Below, one piece after another: positions 36,945-46,585 of a stretch of 64,000 bases of DNA. Position numbers and translations under genes: made by a program. How positions within the stretch are numbered: the first letter of the stretch is position 1; every line of letters begins with the position of its first letter. Source of the stretch: Porphyridium purpureum (Eukaryota > Rhodophyta > Bangiophyceae > Porphyridiales > Porphyridiaceae); assembly GCA_008690995.1 (NCBI GenBank), contig VRMN01000005.1, forward strand, positions 434,001 to 498,000, read 5' to 3'. The notes under the pieces were generated by a model. That model worked only from the letters and a program-made list of their open reading frames with translations, ran no database searches and was not told the origin of the DNA.

Positions 36945-39734
36945 CTACGAGGCAAACTCCGAAGCCATGCGCCGCGCGTCACGCCGTCGCCGTGCTTCTC
37001 CACGAGCCCCGAGCTTGTTGAGAGATGCGTCGGGCAATGACGTGACCGCGTGATCGCCAATCTTCATCATCCTGCTACTACTTTTCCGGTCGGCTTTCGC
37101 CGAAGCGGCGCCAGGAGAATCCACGTGGGTGTGTTCATTGGTGTTCGCGTTCGCTTTGTGATGTGTTCGACTGGAACCGCTGCTGCGACCTTGCTTGACA
37201 AGGGAGTCCAATTCGGCAGGAGATCGATTCAGACCAAAGCTGCGAGCAAGGTGGCCTAGGTGAATGCCCTTGATGTTGAAGATGTGCCGCGTGGCCCGCG
37301 CGTGTGTCGCGTACGCACGGACGTACGCTCGGAACGCAGAGGCCGCAAGGCGCCGCAGCTCTTGACCCCGAGCGGCACGCTCTTTCTGTAGAGCATCATT
37401 GCTCGCAGAGGTTGCGAGTGCCTTCGCATCTGTTACTTTTTCTTGTCGCGAGGGAGGAGTTTCGCCGTCACTGTCTTCATCATCTTCACCCTCGCGCACA
37501 CTGCTCTCGTGCTTGTTCTTCTGCGTCTCGTCATATCCCTGCCGAGATACCTTACTTGGCTGCAGGCCTTTTTCCACGGCGCTGCTGATGGTCTCCTGCA
37601 TGGTTCGGGTGACCGTCCGGGCAAGTTGTCCAAGTGACAACCCTTCGTACGCAGGGTTCCCCAAAAGAAGAGCGGCCAGCGTCGCATCGCATGACACTTC
37701 CTTCAACTCAAGCCCTCGCTGCTGCAACACCCGCGCGTACTCTGCCTCGGAAGGCAATAGGAACAGAAGTGAGTCACCCTGCATACCAATACGAGCGGTG
37801 CGACCGGCGCGGTGCAAGTATTCCACACTTTCGTCCTTGGTGGGCGGGTCGTACTGCAACGTGAGCGAGAGGTGAGGCAAGTCCAACCCACGTGCACCAA
37901 CGTCCGTGCATAGCAGTACGCCACGCTTGGCCAACCGGAATGCGTGAAAGGCACGGTTGCGCTCTTCCTGCACCATCTGGCCATGAATCTTGAAAACGGG
38001 CACACCGCAGAGAGAGTTCTGCAGAGAAGCTCCACTGCTTCCAGGCCCCGTGCCCGACTTCAACTTGTCCACGCCAAAGTCGACACCTTTGTCGTATCGA
38101 AGCACTGGAGGAAGTTCCACATTGCGCAGAAGTAAGTAGTGAAAGTCAACCGAGTCACAGCTGGAGAAGAAAACCATTGATTTCGCAAACGCGCTTCTGG
38201 ATCGCAGCCGCAACACACAAATTAAAGCCACCAAGCGGTGTTTGGCCTCAACCAAGCAAAAATGTTGGCGGAGCTGCGCTGGTGCGCGCAGTGCTTGCGT
38301 ACCAGGTGTGTCTGTCACCACTTTCTCCTCCTCTTCCAACTGGGCAGCCGTTTGTAAATGCTGCCCATCGGTCCCGCCCATAACAATACTTATCGGATTG
38401 TGCAGCGCCGTATCGGCCAGATGTTTCACGCTACCCGGCATGGTCGCCGACACCAAAAAATTACTGCGTCGTTTCAGTCCTTCTACCTTTCTTGTTGCAG
38501 CACCTGACTGAACTGCAGCACCGCCGCCTTCGCCTTTGTCACCTTCTACTGCGTACAAGTCGAGTTGCCGTACGATCTCTCGGATAGCGTCCTCAAAGCC
38601 CAGATCCATGAGACGGTCTGCTTCGTCAAAAACAAGAAACTCCACGAGCTTCAGTGAAAGACTTTGCGTGTTTTCCATGTGATCGAGCAAGCGCCCTGGT
38701 GTGGAGACAATCACCGTTATTCCTTTGCGAATCCGCGCTTTTTCACTCTTCCGTCGCTCTCCTCCCATTATGGAACCCACGACGATCCAGTGCCATGGAT
38801 GCAGTAACTGGCGCGCGACCATTTCGACTTGAGCGGCCAATTCACGGGTCGGCGTTAGAATGATCGCACGTGCCCCGTCTGAGCGTTCGACGCGCTTGCG
38901 TCGGATAAGTAGCGCTTCCGCAATTGGTAGCAGATACGCTAGCGTCTTTCCCGAGCCCGTTTCAGATCGAATGATCATATCTACTCGCCGCGAAAGTATT
39001 CTTGACTCATGCGCATGGATCGCGTGCATGTATGCGCGTACAACGCTACTCTGCACCGGGGTAGGCTCCGTGAAACCCATTCTTCGCGCAAGATGACCAG
39101 CCAACGACGAGTTCAGGTTCAGCGCAAGAAATGCTGCTGTGTCATTCTCGGTCAGAGGGGATAATTTTATCCGCTGAGCCTCATCTTCATCTTCATGGTC
39201 GTCAGCGGTTCGTTCGGCGCGCTGGTGCGCGTGCACAAAGTCATTCACAGCGTCCAGCTGCTTTTTCTCCAGTGCAAGATCTGCATCGCTGACGTATTGA
39301 TGCCCGCGTCCATGTTTGTGTCGTGCGACAGGCTGAAGCGGGCTGTGTCCATCCTCTTGTTCAATCCTTCGCTTACGACCACCATGAAGTTGGCGCTTTT
39401 CCAACTGGACTTCATATCGTGCTGGGCGCTCAGCTCGAGTTCCAAGAGGCGCCTTCGCGCGTTGTGTTCTGTCTTCGTAGAGCACATCGCTGTCTCCGTC
39501 CTGTTTTTCTTCTGCGCCGTTCGTCTGTGGCACATGATCCTGGTGACCGTCCGCTGCTGGGCGTTGTAGTCGCAAGCGCTTTGACGCGCGCCACTTTTGC
39601 TTTTTGTAGCTTCCGTGCCCCGCCCGGAACCAGTCATCCCCAGCACTTTTCGGAGCGGCACCTGCCGATACCGCTTGCCCGCCGCCGTCCTCGAGACCGG
39701 CAAGGTTCAGCGCGAAGTCGAACGTGTCGGCCAT
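36945..39734 (-). CDS. DBP7: DEAD-box RNA helicase DBP7/DDX31
   Basis: A 929-residue nucleolar helicase of the Dbp7/DDX31 group, which acts in 60S ribosomal subunit assembly. Helicase motifs in order: the Q-motif region MGFTEPTPVQ, motif I SETGSGKT (near residue 257), PTRELAAQ, TPGRLLDH, motif II DEAD (about 370), SATM, then RGLDLP and HRAGRTAR. Helicase insertions are long and charged, as usual for this group. The C-terminus has the Dbp7-specific LGHLARSFGLNRSP block and a basic tail. The frame runs past 39734 without an ATG; ATG 39734 begins with MADTFDFALN. Confidence 0.93.
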   Translation of the reverse strand: MADTFDFALNLAGLEDGGGQAVSAGAAPKSAGDDWFRAGHGSYKKQKWRASKRLRLQRPAADGHQDHVPQTNGAEEKQDGDSDVLYEDRTQRAKAPLGTRAERPARYEVQLEKRQLHGGRKRRIEQEDGHSPLQPVARHKHGRGHQYVSDADLALEKKQLDAVNDFVHAHQRAERTADDHEDEDEAQRIKLSPLTENDTAAFLALNLNSSLAGHLARRMGFTEPTPVQSSVVRAYMHAIHAHESRILSRRVDMIIRSETGSGKTLAYLLPIAEALLIRRKRVERSDGARAIILTPTRELAAQVEMVARQLLHPWHWIVVGSIMGGERRKSEKARIRKGITVIVSTPGRLLDHMENTQSLSLKLVEFLVFDEADRLMDLGFEDAIREIVRQLDLYAVEGDKGEGGGAAVQSGAATRKVEGLKRRSNFLVSATMPGSVKHLADTALHNPISIVMGGTDGQHLQTAAQLEEEEKVVTDTPGTQALRAPAQLRQHFCLVEAKHRLVALICVLRLRSRSAFAKSMVFFSSCDSVDFHYLLLRNVELPPVLRYDKGVDFGVDKLKSGTGPGSSGASLQNSLCGVPVFKIHGQMVQEERNRAFHAFRLAKRGVLLCTDVGARGLDLPHLSLTLQYDPPTKDESVEYLHRAGRTARIGMQGDSLLFLLPSEAEYARVLQQRGLELKEVSCDATLAALLLGNPAYEGLSLGQLARTVTRTMQETISSAVEKGLQPSKVSRQGYDETQKNKHESSVREGEDDEDSDGETPPSRQEKVTDAKALATSASNDALQKERAARGQELRRLAASAFRAYVRAYATHARATRHIFNIKGIHLGHLARSFGLNRSPAELDSLVKQGRSSGSSRTHHKANANTNEHTHVDSPGAASAKADRKSSSRMMKIGDHAVTSLPDASLNKLGARGEARRRRDARRMASEFAS

Positions 39735-40038
39735 CTTCGCTTGACAATGCCCGCACGCGGACGCTGCTTGGTCGCCGCACGGCGGAGGGCAGAGAATCTC
39801 GTTTGCTTTCAAGGGAGCTCCGTTCACTGCCGCGATTTACGCGAAAGCCGCGAGCATCCACCGGACTTTCCACTCGCGCTCCAAAGAGGGAATGCTTGTG
39901 ACAGATTCAGAGGCCTGCACGTCCGTGAACACACTTTATTTTTTGGAGGACGACGAGAACTTCCAACAAGGCCCGGAGCTTGTTTTCGCGGGCCTTTCAA
40001 GCAAACCAGGGGCCGGAACAGGAGTGCAAACCGCGAGA
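39735..40038. other. Gap between MIF and DBP7 genes
   Basis: It holds the 3' untranslated region of MIF with an AATAAA signal (39940-39935 on the minus strand) and the promoter of DBP7. Nothing else is recognised. Confidence 0.45.
39935..39940 (-). terminator. AATAAA polyadenylation signal of the MIF gene
   Basis: On the minus strand AATAAA occurs about 100 bp after the MIF stop codon, followed by a GTG-containing stretch. It is a standard poly(A) signal candidate. Confidence 0.5.
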
Positions 40039-40377
40039 TTAGGCGAACGTGGAGCCGTTCCATCCGTAGTCAGCGCCGTTGGGCGCGTTAATCTCGACGT
40101 ACACCCGATCCTTGGCAAGTCCAAGCTCGCGCTCAAGAAGTGTGAACACATGTCCGCAGATCGCCTTGTTATCCTTGAACCCACCGAGATTGACAAGCAC
40201 TACGTAGCCGCACGGGTCGGCGCTGCCGCCAAAGCTCATCGGCGTGTCGGCGCGCACGCTCACGCACACGAACTTCTCCGGCTTGCCCGTAATCTGCGCC
40301 ATCAGCTTGCTTGCCTTGGCGTTAAACTTGGCGCTGTCCGCGACAGCGACATTCGTCGTCAGCATAAACGATGGCAT
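40039..40377 (-). CDS. Macrophage migration inhibitory factor (MIF) homologue
   Basis: A 112-residue protein of the MIF/tautomerase superfamily. It starts Met-Pro, so removal of Met exposes the N-terminal proline that is the catalytic base of tautomerase activity. Further support comes from the typical size, the KPEKFVCVSV segment (strand 2 region), the PCGYVVLVNLGGF segment and the C-terminal VYVEINAPNGADYGWNGSTF, which matches the family end. MIF proteins form trimers; their role in algae is unknown. ATG 40377 is unambiguous. The BUB3 gene lies 120 bp upstream on the same strand. Confidence 0.93.
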   Translation of the reverse strand: MPSFMLTTNVAVADSAKFNAKASKLMAQITGKPEKFVCVSVRADTPMSFGGSADPCGYVVLVNLGGFKDNKAICGHVFTLLERELGLAKDRVYVEINAPNGADYGWNGSTFA

Positions 40378-40497
40378 CTTCTATATTCCACAGGGGTAAT
40401 CTCTCCCACAAGGTCTCTGCCCGCCAGACGTCTTCTCTTGCACAGCGTCCTCTCGAATCCCAGCCACGGATCTTGCTCCCAGCAACTTTGCGCTACC

Positions 40498-41553
40498 TTA
40501 CGACTTGGAACTACGAGGAGCGAAGATTCTTGGGTCTACGGAGCGCAAGATGACTCGATCTGGTGGATGATCGACGGGCCCGTTTTCAAACGTATAGCTG
40601 ACTGCAACGGCGAAGCGTGTTTGGCACGAGCTGAGGGCCAGAGAAGACACGCTGGTGTCGTACGTGGCAAGCTGCATGATTTTTTTCCGGGCAAGTGCAT
40701 CCCAGATGCACACTGAGCCGTCACCCCCACCAGACACAAAGGTGGAGTGTTCACGCAGCATCAGCAAAGTGTTCACAGGATAGATCGTGGTGTCGCGGCG
40801 GTGGCATCGGAATGCATACGCCTCCTCGGCGCTGCTGGTGTTGCTTCGTGGCAAGTGCACGGCAATGCGCCCTTCTGTGCTCCCTGCCACGAAGCCTGTA
40901 CGTTCCGAACTGCCAAAGAGCTCGACGCAGCGCAGCTGATGAGTGAGCAGGCACGAGCGTCGACTCACGGTCTGGTCAGTACGTCCGCGTACATCGATGT
41001 CGTATACGCAGTTGTCTGAACACGCGACGGCGATGCGTGCGCCGTCATTGCCATCCTCCACGACGGGTCGACTGAGCGCAAAGCACTTTTCTGCCAGCTT
41101 GTGCTGCCACACCGGAGCACCGCCTTGCGAGGTGTTCTGTCGAGGGTCCCATCCACAGACCAGCCCATCCCAACCGGTGCTTATCACTAGGCCTGAAAGC
41201 CACGCCACATTTCGCGCACCCTTGGTGTGCGCACCAAGCTTGCGCGAGCCGTGACTGGACTTTATTTCTAGCGCCTGATAATCACACTCGGCGTTTAATT
41301 CATTCACCGAACCGTCCAGGCACGCAGTATACAGCCACCTCTCATCGTCTTCTCGCAGTGCCACGTCTAGAACTGGACAACGGTCCGTCTCGGCGCAACC
41401 CAGGATGCTCGTCAGTGGGGCGCCATCCTGAAGCCGGAACACGCTCACCAAACCATCCCAGGAACTAGTCACGAGTGCCTCCTTTCCAATGCGCACTGCA
41501 CTCACGGCATCGTGCAGCTGAAGCACTTGTTCACGTCCGTCTCCGACATCCAT
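40498..41553 (-). CDS. BUB3: Mitotic checkpoint protein BUB3
   Basis: A 351-residue WD40 propeller. The BUB3/RAE1 signature is clear near the C-terminus: STEGRIAVHLP, YAFRCHRRDTTIYPVNTLL, FVSGGGDGSVCIWD and SYTFENGPVDHPPDRVILR. BUB3 recruits checkpoint kinases to kinetochores through MELT repeats. BUB3 fits better than RAE1 because of the HPPD region and size. The open frame extends 110 codons upstream of ATG 41553, but that part lacks an ATG start and reads through the antisense of the next gene, so it is not coding here. The divergent ACT-domain gene begins 55 bp away. Confidence 0.9.
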   Translation of the reverse strand: MDVGDGREQVLQLHDAVSAVRIGKEALVTSSWDGLVSVFRLQDGAPLTSILGCAETDRCPVLDVALREDDERWLYTACLDGSVNELNAECDYQALEIKSSHGSRKLGAHTKGARNVAWLSGLVISTGWDGLVCGWDPRQNTSQGGAPVWQHKLAEKCFALSRPVVEDGNDGARIAVACSDNCVYDIDVRGRTDQTVSRRSCLLTHQLRCVELFGSSERTGFVAGSTEGRIAVHLPRSNTSSAEEAYAFRCHRRDTTIYPVNTLLMLREHSTFVSGGGDGSVCIWDALARKKIMQLATYDTSVSSLALSSCQTRFAVAVSYTFENGPVDHPPDRVILRSVDPRIFAPRSSKS

Positions 41554-41608
41554 GCCAGTTAGAATAGGAACCGAGGTTGGCACGTAAAGCACGCAAACGC
41601 TGACGACA

Positions 41609-42025
41609 ATGAGAATCACACAGCTCCAAGGTGCATATGCGGTCGCGCGGTTGCCGGCCGACGCACCGCTACCCGCTGGAATGCTGGACGGCGCCGGCTT
41701 TCGTACCGTGTCGCGCACAAGCGACGAACTTTCCGTGGTCGCACCGGAGCAAGATGTCCTTCGCACGGGTCCTACTGAGCTCTTAAAGGTAGAGCTCGGG
41801 TGGACGATCTTCAAGATTGAAGGGCCGCTCAACTTTGCGGAAACTGGGATTGTCGCAGGGTTAGCGGGCACACTGGCGAGCATTCAGGTGCCTCTGTTTG
41901 TGGTTTCGACGTACGACACCGACTACATTCTGCTCAAGACAGACCACGCTCCACGGGCAGCAGCTGCGTGGGAAGCAAGTGGCCACTCGCTCGCCATGTG
42001 CGCAGGACAGGCTACCGGTGAATGA
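41609..42025 (+). CDS. ACT-domain protein, bacterial/CASTOR-like
   Basis: A 138-residue protein with the layout of small double-ACT regulators: an N-terminal ACT-like half (YAVARLPADAP, RTSDELSVVAP) and a second half with FKIEGPLNFAETGIVAGLAGTLA and FVVSTYDTDYILLK. These proteins bind amino acids allosterically; relatives include bacterial aspartate-kinase-like ACT proteins and animal CASTOR. No enzyme domain is attached, so a ligand-sensing role is the best guess and the ligand is unknown. It starts 55 bp from the divergent BUB3 start. The stop is 91 bp from the convergent MYB gene. Confidence 0.8.
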   Translation: MRITQLQGAYAVARLPADAPLPAGMLDGAGFRTVSRTSDELSVVAPEQDVLRTGPTELLKVELGWTIFKIEGPLNFAETGIVAGLAGTLASIQVPLFVVSTYDTDYILLKTDHAPRAAAAWEASGHSLAMCAGQATGE

Positions 42026-42116
42026 AATCGCTACAGACGAGGCCGACATTCATACATATACATGGCGTTTAGCTTTACAAACGAGTCAGAGTCTAGTGAC
42101 GACCCAAGCGATTCCG

Positions 42117-43081
42117 CTACGAGACGGAACGAAACGATTCGTAACAATCCAAGTTTGACAACAAATTTTTCGCGAGCATGCGCACAATCTCCTTGTCCAT
42201 AAGGTTCAGGTCTCGCAGCAAGCAGAGCGCAGGGGAGCAGCCAGACGAAAGCGTGCTGTCCTTCGGCGCGTATGCCAGGGGCGGCGCCTCGTTAGGAGTT
42301 GGCATGTAGAAGATTGACGCGAAGAATGCGTACACGCGCGCAAAGTTCGGTTTCGATTCCACTGCTGGTACCATTTGGTCGTCCAAGGCCTGCATTGCCT
42401 CGGCCACCACGTCCGTGCGAGGCGCGCCTGAAAGAGGCGTTGCAAGAGCTGCCGACTCTGCCGGTCGGGTGCGCTCATCCCGAACACGAAGCGGAGATCG
42501 CGAGCCGAGCTCCTCGTTGCCGGCCAGGAATTGGTCCAATTGATCATAAACGCCGGCGTTCTTCTCCGGGTCGCTTTCCTCGCTGCTCTTTTCCATGCCT
42601 TCAAATGCGCCAAACGGAAGCAGCATTTCGTCGTCTACGCCAAAGCCTGGTGGAGTATCTCCCCGAAGAGATGCTGCGTCGCCAAATGAGTGGGTCGTGC
42701 CCGAGGGCGGCAACCCCGTGCTTGAACCGCCAATGTCACTGAGACGCATTTCGAATCCTTGCATGTCACTGCTCGTCGACGCATTGCCCGCTGTGGAAAT
42801 ACGGCTCCCTACTGATGACTTGGACCGCTTGCTCGTGGGCGCCTGCGCCAACTCCATTTCTGCGCGATTCTTTCGATGCGCGGACTTACGGCCTGACCTA
42901 CCGGACAGCGACGAGCTCATCGGGGCCAGGTCATTCAGCGACGATGCAGCGCCGTCGCCTCTTGCCCCGTGGCTTGGTAGTGACGGAAACCCGCTACTTG
43001 GCCGATCATTTTGATAGGGATGCTGTGAAATGAAAGCGGGGTGGTGTTGTGGTTCCTGATGCAAAAGCTGTGCATGTTGTC

Positions 43082-43114
<33 letters not shown>

Positions 43115-43252
43115 CCCGGACTCGCGGTACTTGCGCTTGCTGCTGGTCGTGGAGGAAAAAATGATGCGCATCCGGTTGCGAGCTTCCGGTTCTGCTCCCG
43201 CTCACCGGGGAGGCCTCGAGAAATCCGCCCTGTCTTCGGTCTTGTCGGTGAA

Positions 43253-43284
<32 letters not shown>

Positions 43285-43646
43285 GAATACTGGTCGTCGC
43301 TAAACGCGCGCTTAGCCGTGCGCTTCTTCGGTCTCGGCGGTGGAACGTGCTCGCCCGTCTGGTTTTTCTGGACCTTGAGAAAGTATTTTTGCGCGTGGCT
43401 GCGAATCTGAATCACGTTCTTCGTGCCGACGTGGCCTTCAATCCGCTTCCAATCGCGGTCGTACCTTCTCAGCGCCTCCAGAAACCGCGCGTGCTCTTCC
43501 TGGCTCCAGCTCTCGCGGTGCTTCGTTATCGTGTACGGCTTGCGCGCCTTTTTCCCGCCATCCGCGTGACTCCCCGCGCTGACCACGCCGCCCTCGTGCT
43601 CGTCCTCATGCTCGCCGAACTCCGCGGCGTCATGCGCAGACGCCAT
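42117..43646 (-). CDS. MYB-related SHAQKYF transcription factor (LHY/CCA1/REVEILLE type)
   Basis: A 509-residue protein with a single MYB repeat near the N-terminus (about 43-93) ending in SHAQKYF (83-89), the class of plant clock factors CCA1, LHY and REVEILLE. A basic KKRTAKRAF patch follows and may be a nuclear signal. The middle is Gln-rich with two runs from CAG repeats. The C-terminus holds a conserved-looking block ([17 protein letters not shown], then [24 protein letters not shown]) that may be a protein-interaction helix. Such factors bind evening-element-like AGATATT DNA in plants; a clock role in red algae is inference. ATG 43646 is clear. Confidence 0.88.
43085..43114 (-). repeat. 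CAG repeat coding for polyglutamine
   Basis: About ten CAG units on the minus strand encode a Gln run inside the MYB gene. A second tract lies at about 43253-43284. Both are in frame and likely length-variable. Confidence 0.85.
43253..43284 (-). repeat. Second CAG repeat coding for polyglutamine
   Basis: About ten CAG units on the minus strand, encoding the Gln run after YSQ in the MYB factor. Confidence 0.85.
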
Positions 43647-44424
43647 CCCCGCTCACTCCGCTATCTGTCTGCTCTCCTCATCCACTACTACCCCTCCTCC
43701 AATCTCAATCTTGTCCTCAAGTCGGCCTTCTACTTCTCCTTGTGCCTATTGCCCTGTCGCTTCCAGTCGCCGACACAAAACACACATACACACACACACA
43801 CACCCTCTCGGTCCACCACAATTCTCCTCGCATTCAGGCCACACACACACGTGCGTCCCCGCCGCTTCAACCAAACGTGTTCGATTTCAGTGGCGAGCCG
43901 ATTTTATTTCGCGCACTCCGGCTGAGTGGCTGTGGCTGCTCCATCTCATACGCCTAGTAAAACGCGCGTGTTTCAGTAATAACGATTCGAAAAATCTCCC
44001 ACCACGACGATACTGCTTCCGCGCGCGCAAAAGGCACACACACACGCATGCACACACATGCCGCACGGCCGCGACAGGATCACACGCGCCGAATCTAAAA
44101 CGTCACACGCGATTTCCTCGCGAGGTGCGCGTTGATTCCATACGCGCGCACGCGCACGCGTATGTGTGTGTGTGTCTCTGTGCCGGCGGGTGTCGCACGG
44201 GTGATCGTGGCGTGAAGCGTAAGCACGTACGCAATTTGCAATGGCACGCTGTGCCATGCGAGGAAATCATCATTCAAGTTAGAACCTCGGCGCATGCTCC
44301 AGAGTCTTTATGCTCTTATCGCTATCCTTGCGGCTGCCGCTAAGCATGCTCTGCTCTATGCCGGCACACCTTCATTAGTCAGGATGATGAATGGCGGGCG
44401 GACGTCCACGGTGCGTATCATTCC
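43647..44424. other. Intergenic, 778 bp, CA/CG simple repeats
   Basis: It lies upstream of the MYB gene and downstream of the NT-C2 gene. It holds short CA tracts (about 43780-43803 and 44030-44060), a GTTTTACTAGGCG site on the minus strand (43963-43951) and an alternating purine-pyrimidine run (44139-44175). No gene is supported. Confidence 0.45.
44139..44175. repeat. Perfectly alternating purine-pyrimidine tract
   Basis: A 37-bp run made of CG, CA and TG steps with no break in alternation. It could form Z-DNA; no function is shown. Confidence 0.7.
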
Positions 44425-45804
44425 TCACCCAGTTGCCTGCGGCCTTTTCTTCCTCATCAGCGTCATTAACTCTAGGTGCATTTGCTCTTTCTCCAAGTAC
44501 GCGACCGCGAGCTCGAGCTTCGCATCTTTGAGCTCATCCACAATCTCGTCCGCCTCCTTCTCGGCCTCGAGCACTTTTCTGAGCTCCTTCACTTCCAGCT
44601 TGAGCGCCTGGTTTTCGCGAATCAGCTTCTTGAGTTCCGCGTCATCAGCGTTACGCGCAGGATTAGTGCGACGCATCAGTGCGCCTAAAGCACCGACGTT
44701 GGAGTCTGCTCCACCGCTAGGCTGCGTGCGAGCCGCCAGCGAACAAATCAGCGCGTCGTTTTCCTTCTCCAGCACCTGGTTCTCGTCCTCCAGCACCTTT
44801 AGTTGCGCTTTCAGACGCTCCAGTTCCGAGTTATCCCCGCGCCGTAGTATGCTAGTTAGTTTCGCGAGCCGCTTCGATCCAGTCTTCGAGTTGCTCCGCT
44901 CCAAACCTTGGGCCTGGCCGTCCTCCAAGTCGTCTTCCAGGCCATCCAAGTCATCCAGACTCGAATCCTGGCCACCAGCGCTCGACGCAGCGTCGAATTC
45001 CGATGGAGCCACCACGCTGCCTGCGGAGGAGCGCGTGCCGCTGCCAGCTCCAAGGAAAGTCGAATCGAGCTTGAGCACGAGCTGCGCGCCCTGCACCATA
45101 TTGGCGCCCAAGCGGCGTGAGCCCGATGGGATCTGAACATGCTGCGCAACGTCCAGCACCACCTTATCGACTGAGCGGTCCTTCACGCGCTTCTTTCCGT
45201 CCTGGTGCGGCCGCATCGAGAACTTGAACTGCTTCTCGCAAAACACGTCGTCGTCCGGATTCTGTCTGAACAGGGTGACCGTTGCCGTGATCGTGTCCTC
45301 AATGATCACAGTCGGATCGCCCTTCTTCAAGACCTTGAATGGCTTGGTGGAGTAAGTCTTGTCACTGCGTGTCATACACACCACGTAATCGCCCTTGGGA
45401 ACTCCGAGCGGCAGCTTGTCGATTTTCTCCACGAAGATTGTGAGCTCAAATTGTGACGGGTGCTGTCCCAGCCTGCCCTTGTTGCGCACGGCATTCTTGA
45501 GCAAGTTCCTGGACGACGCGGTCTTTCCGAGATTCCGCGACGAGCCGCCATCCTGATTTTGCCTTCCAAAGCGTCCAGACCTGGACATATTTCTCGTCAG
45601 CTCACCATTAGACTGCGCCTGTCCATCGTAATCAAACTCGCTGCCCTCACGCTGCGCATTGGACGCCGTCCTGGACTTACTCCGGCCCATCAACCCGCCA
45701 TTCCGCAGCGCAAACGACTTGCTGGGCTCGCGCGGGCTCATTGGCGCCACAGCACTTGCGGACTTTTCTCGCGGCGAGAGCAGACCCTTGCTCACGGAGC
45801 TCAT
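44425..45804 (-). CDS. NT-C2 domain coiled-coil protein (EEIG1/EHBP1-like)
   Basis: A 459-residue protein. After a Ser-rich N-terminus (about 100 residues) comes an N-terminal-type C2 domain (NT-C2, about 110-260) with FELTIFVEKIDKLPLG, VVIEDTITATVTLF and KQFKFSMRP blocks, found in EEIG1/EHBP1 and plant PMI-like proteins that link membranes to the cytoskeleton. An acidic linker follows, then two leucine-rich coiled coils (about 330-370 and 405-455). It has no signal peptide. The frame extends upstream without an ATG, and ATG 45804 gives MSSVSKGLLSPREK. Cellular role is unknown; membrane tethering or organelle movement is likely for the family. Confidence 0.75.
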   Translation of the reverse strand: MSSVSKGLLSPREKSASAVAPMSPREPSKSFALRNGGLMGRSKSRTASNAQREGSEFDYDGQAQSNGELTRNMSRSGRFGRQNQDGGSSRNLGKTASSRNLLKNAVRNKGRLGQHPSQFELTIFVEKIDKLPLGVPKGDYVVCMTRSDKTYSTKPFKVLKKGDPTVIIEDTITATVTLFRQNPDDDVFCEKQFKFSMRPHQDGKKRVKDRSVDKVVLDVAQHVQIPSGSRRLGANMVQGAQLVLKLDSTFLGAGSGTRSSAGSVVAPSEFDAASSAGGQDSSLDDLDGLEDDLEDGQAQGLERSNSKTGSKRLAKLTSILRRGDNSELERLKAQLKVLEDENQVLEKENDALICSLAARTQPSGGADSNVGALGALMRRTNPARNADDAELKKLIRENQALKLEVKELRKVLEAEKEADEIVDELKDAKLELAVAYLEKEQMHLELMTLMRKKRPQATG

Positions 45805-46585
45805 TCCTGTCTCTGTCGCGCCTCCGCCCTTTCCAACCCACCTCCCCCTGTCTTCTCCTGCCTGTGCCTCCTCCCTCTCCTCTGTCCTCTCTTTGCCTCT
45901 TGCCCCTCCCCACGCCTTTACCCCACAATCAACAACAACAAGGAACACGACTCGCCGTATCCAGTTGTATGAGTCTGATCACTTACACCAAACTTAGAAC
46001 TGTACCTTAAGCGAACATGTGTCCCTTTCCCATTGTACCTTATTCTGAATGTCGGCGATTAATTTTCAACACCGCACAAACCGAACCAAGCCGAACCGAA
46101 TTGAATTGAAACCGGTAAGGAAGCGGTCAGGAGACTGTGGTGGCGTGGTTGGAAGTGGCATAAAAGGGCAGAGATTGGAGCGTGGGGCGCGAATGCTTAA
46201 GGCCTTTTGCGCACGGATGTGGTTGTCGCATGCTGAGGAGTGCTACCTTGTGTCGCGCTTGGAAGGGCAGATGCGCGATTCTTTGCGGCGGTTGTCTGGA
46301 TGATAACCTCTTGACAGCCGCGGGAAAACGGTCCACGAGCGGTTGATCTGCACAGAATACGAGCGCGTGCGCGTGTGTTTGTGGAAAGGGCATGGTGGAA
46401 TGAAGGTACAGTGATGGGTACACCTTCCACTTTGGTATTTGATTTTCTCGCAACGCGATGTAAAGCGCACAAGATGGAAGAACGGTGAAAAGGATAAAGG
46501 GGCTAGAGAGGAAGGAAGATTCAGTGGGTGGGAGGAAGGAGAGGCAAGGTTGGAGAAGCGAAAGGCAGAGCGTGCGTGGTGAAAG
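45805..46585. other. Divergent intergenic region, 781 bp, with GTAC motifs
   Basis: The shared upstream region of the NT-C2 gene (-) and MsrA (+). It has ACTGTAC at 45999-46005, ATTGTACC at about 46033, GTACAGT at 46406-46412, and degenerate CCGAACC repeats near 46080-46110. A minus-strand open frame that spans this region and all of MsrA was rejected. Confidence 0.45.

Noticed and set aside
41554-41883. 110-codon N-terminal extension of BUB3 with a hydrophobic segment
   Set aside because: No ATG fits, BUB3 does not carry such a domain, and the stretch is antisense to the ACT-domain gene.
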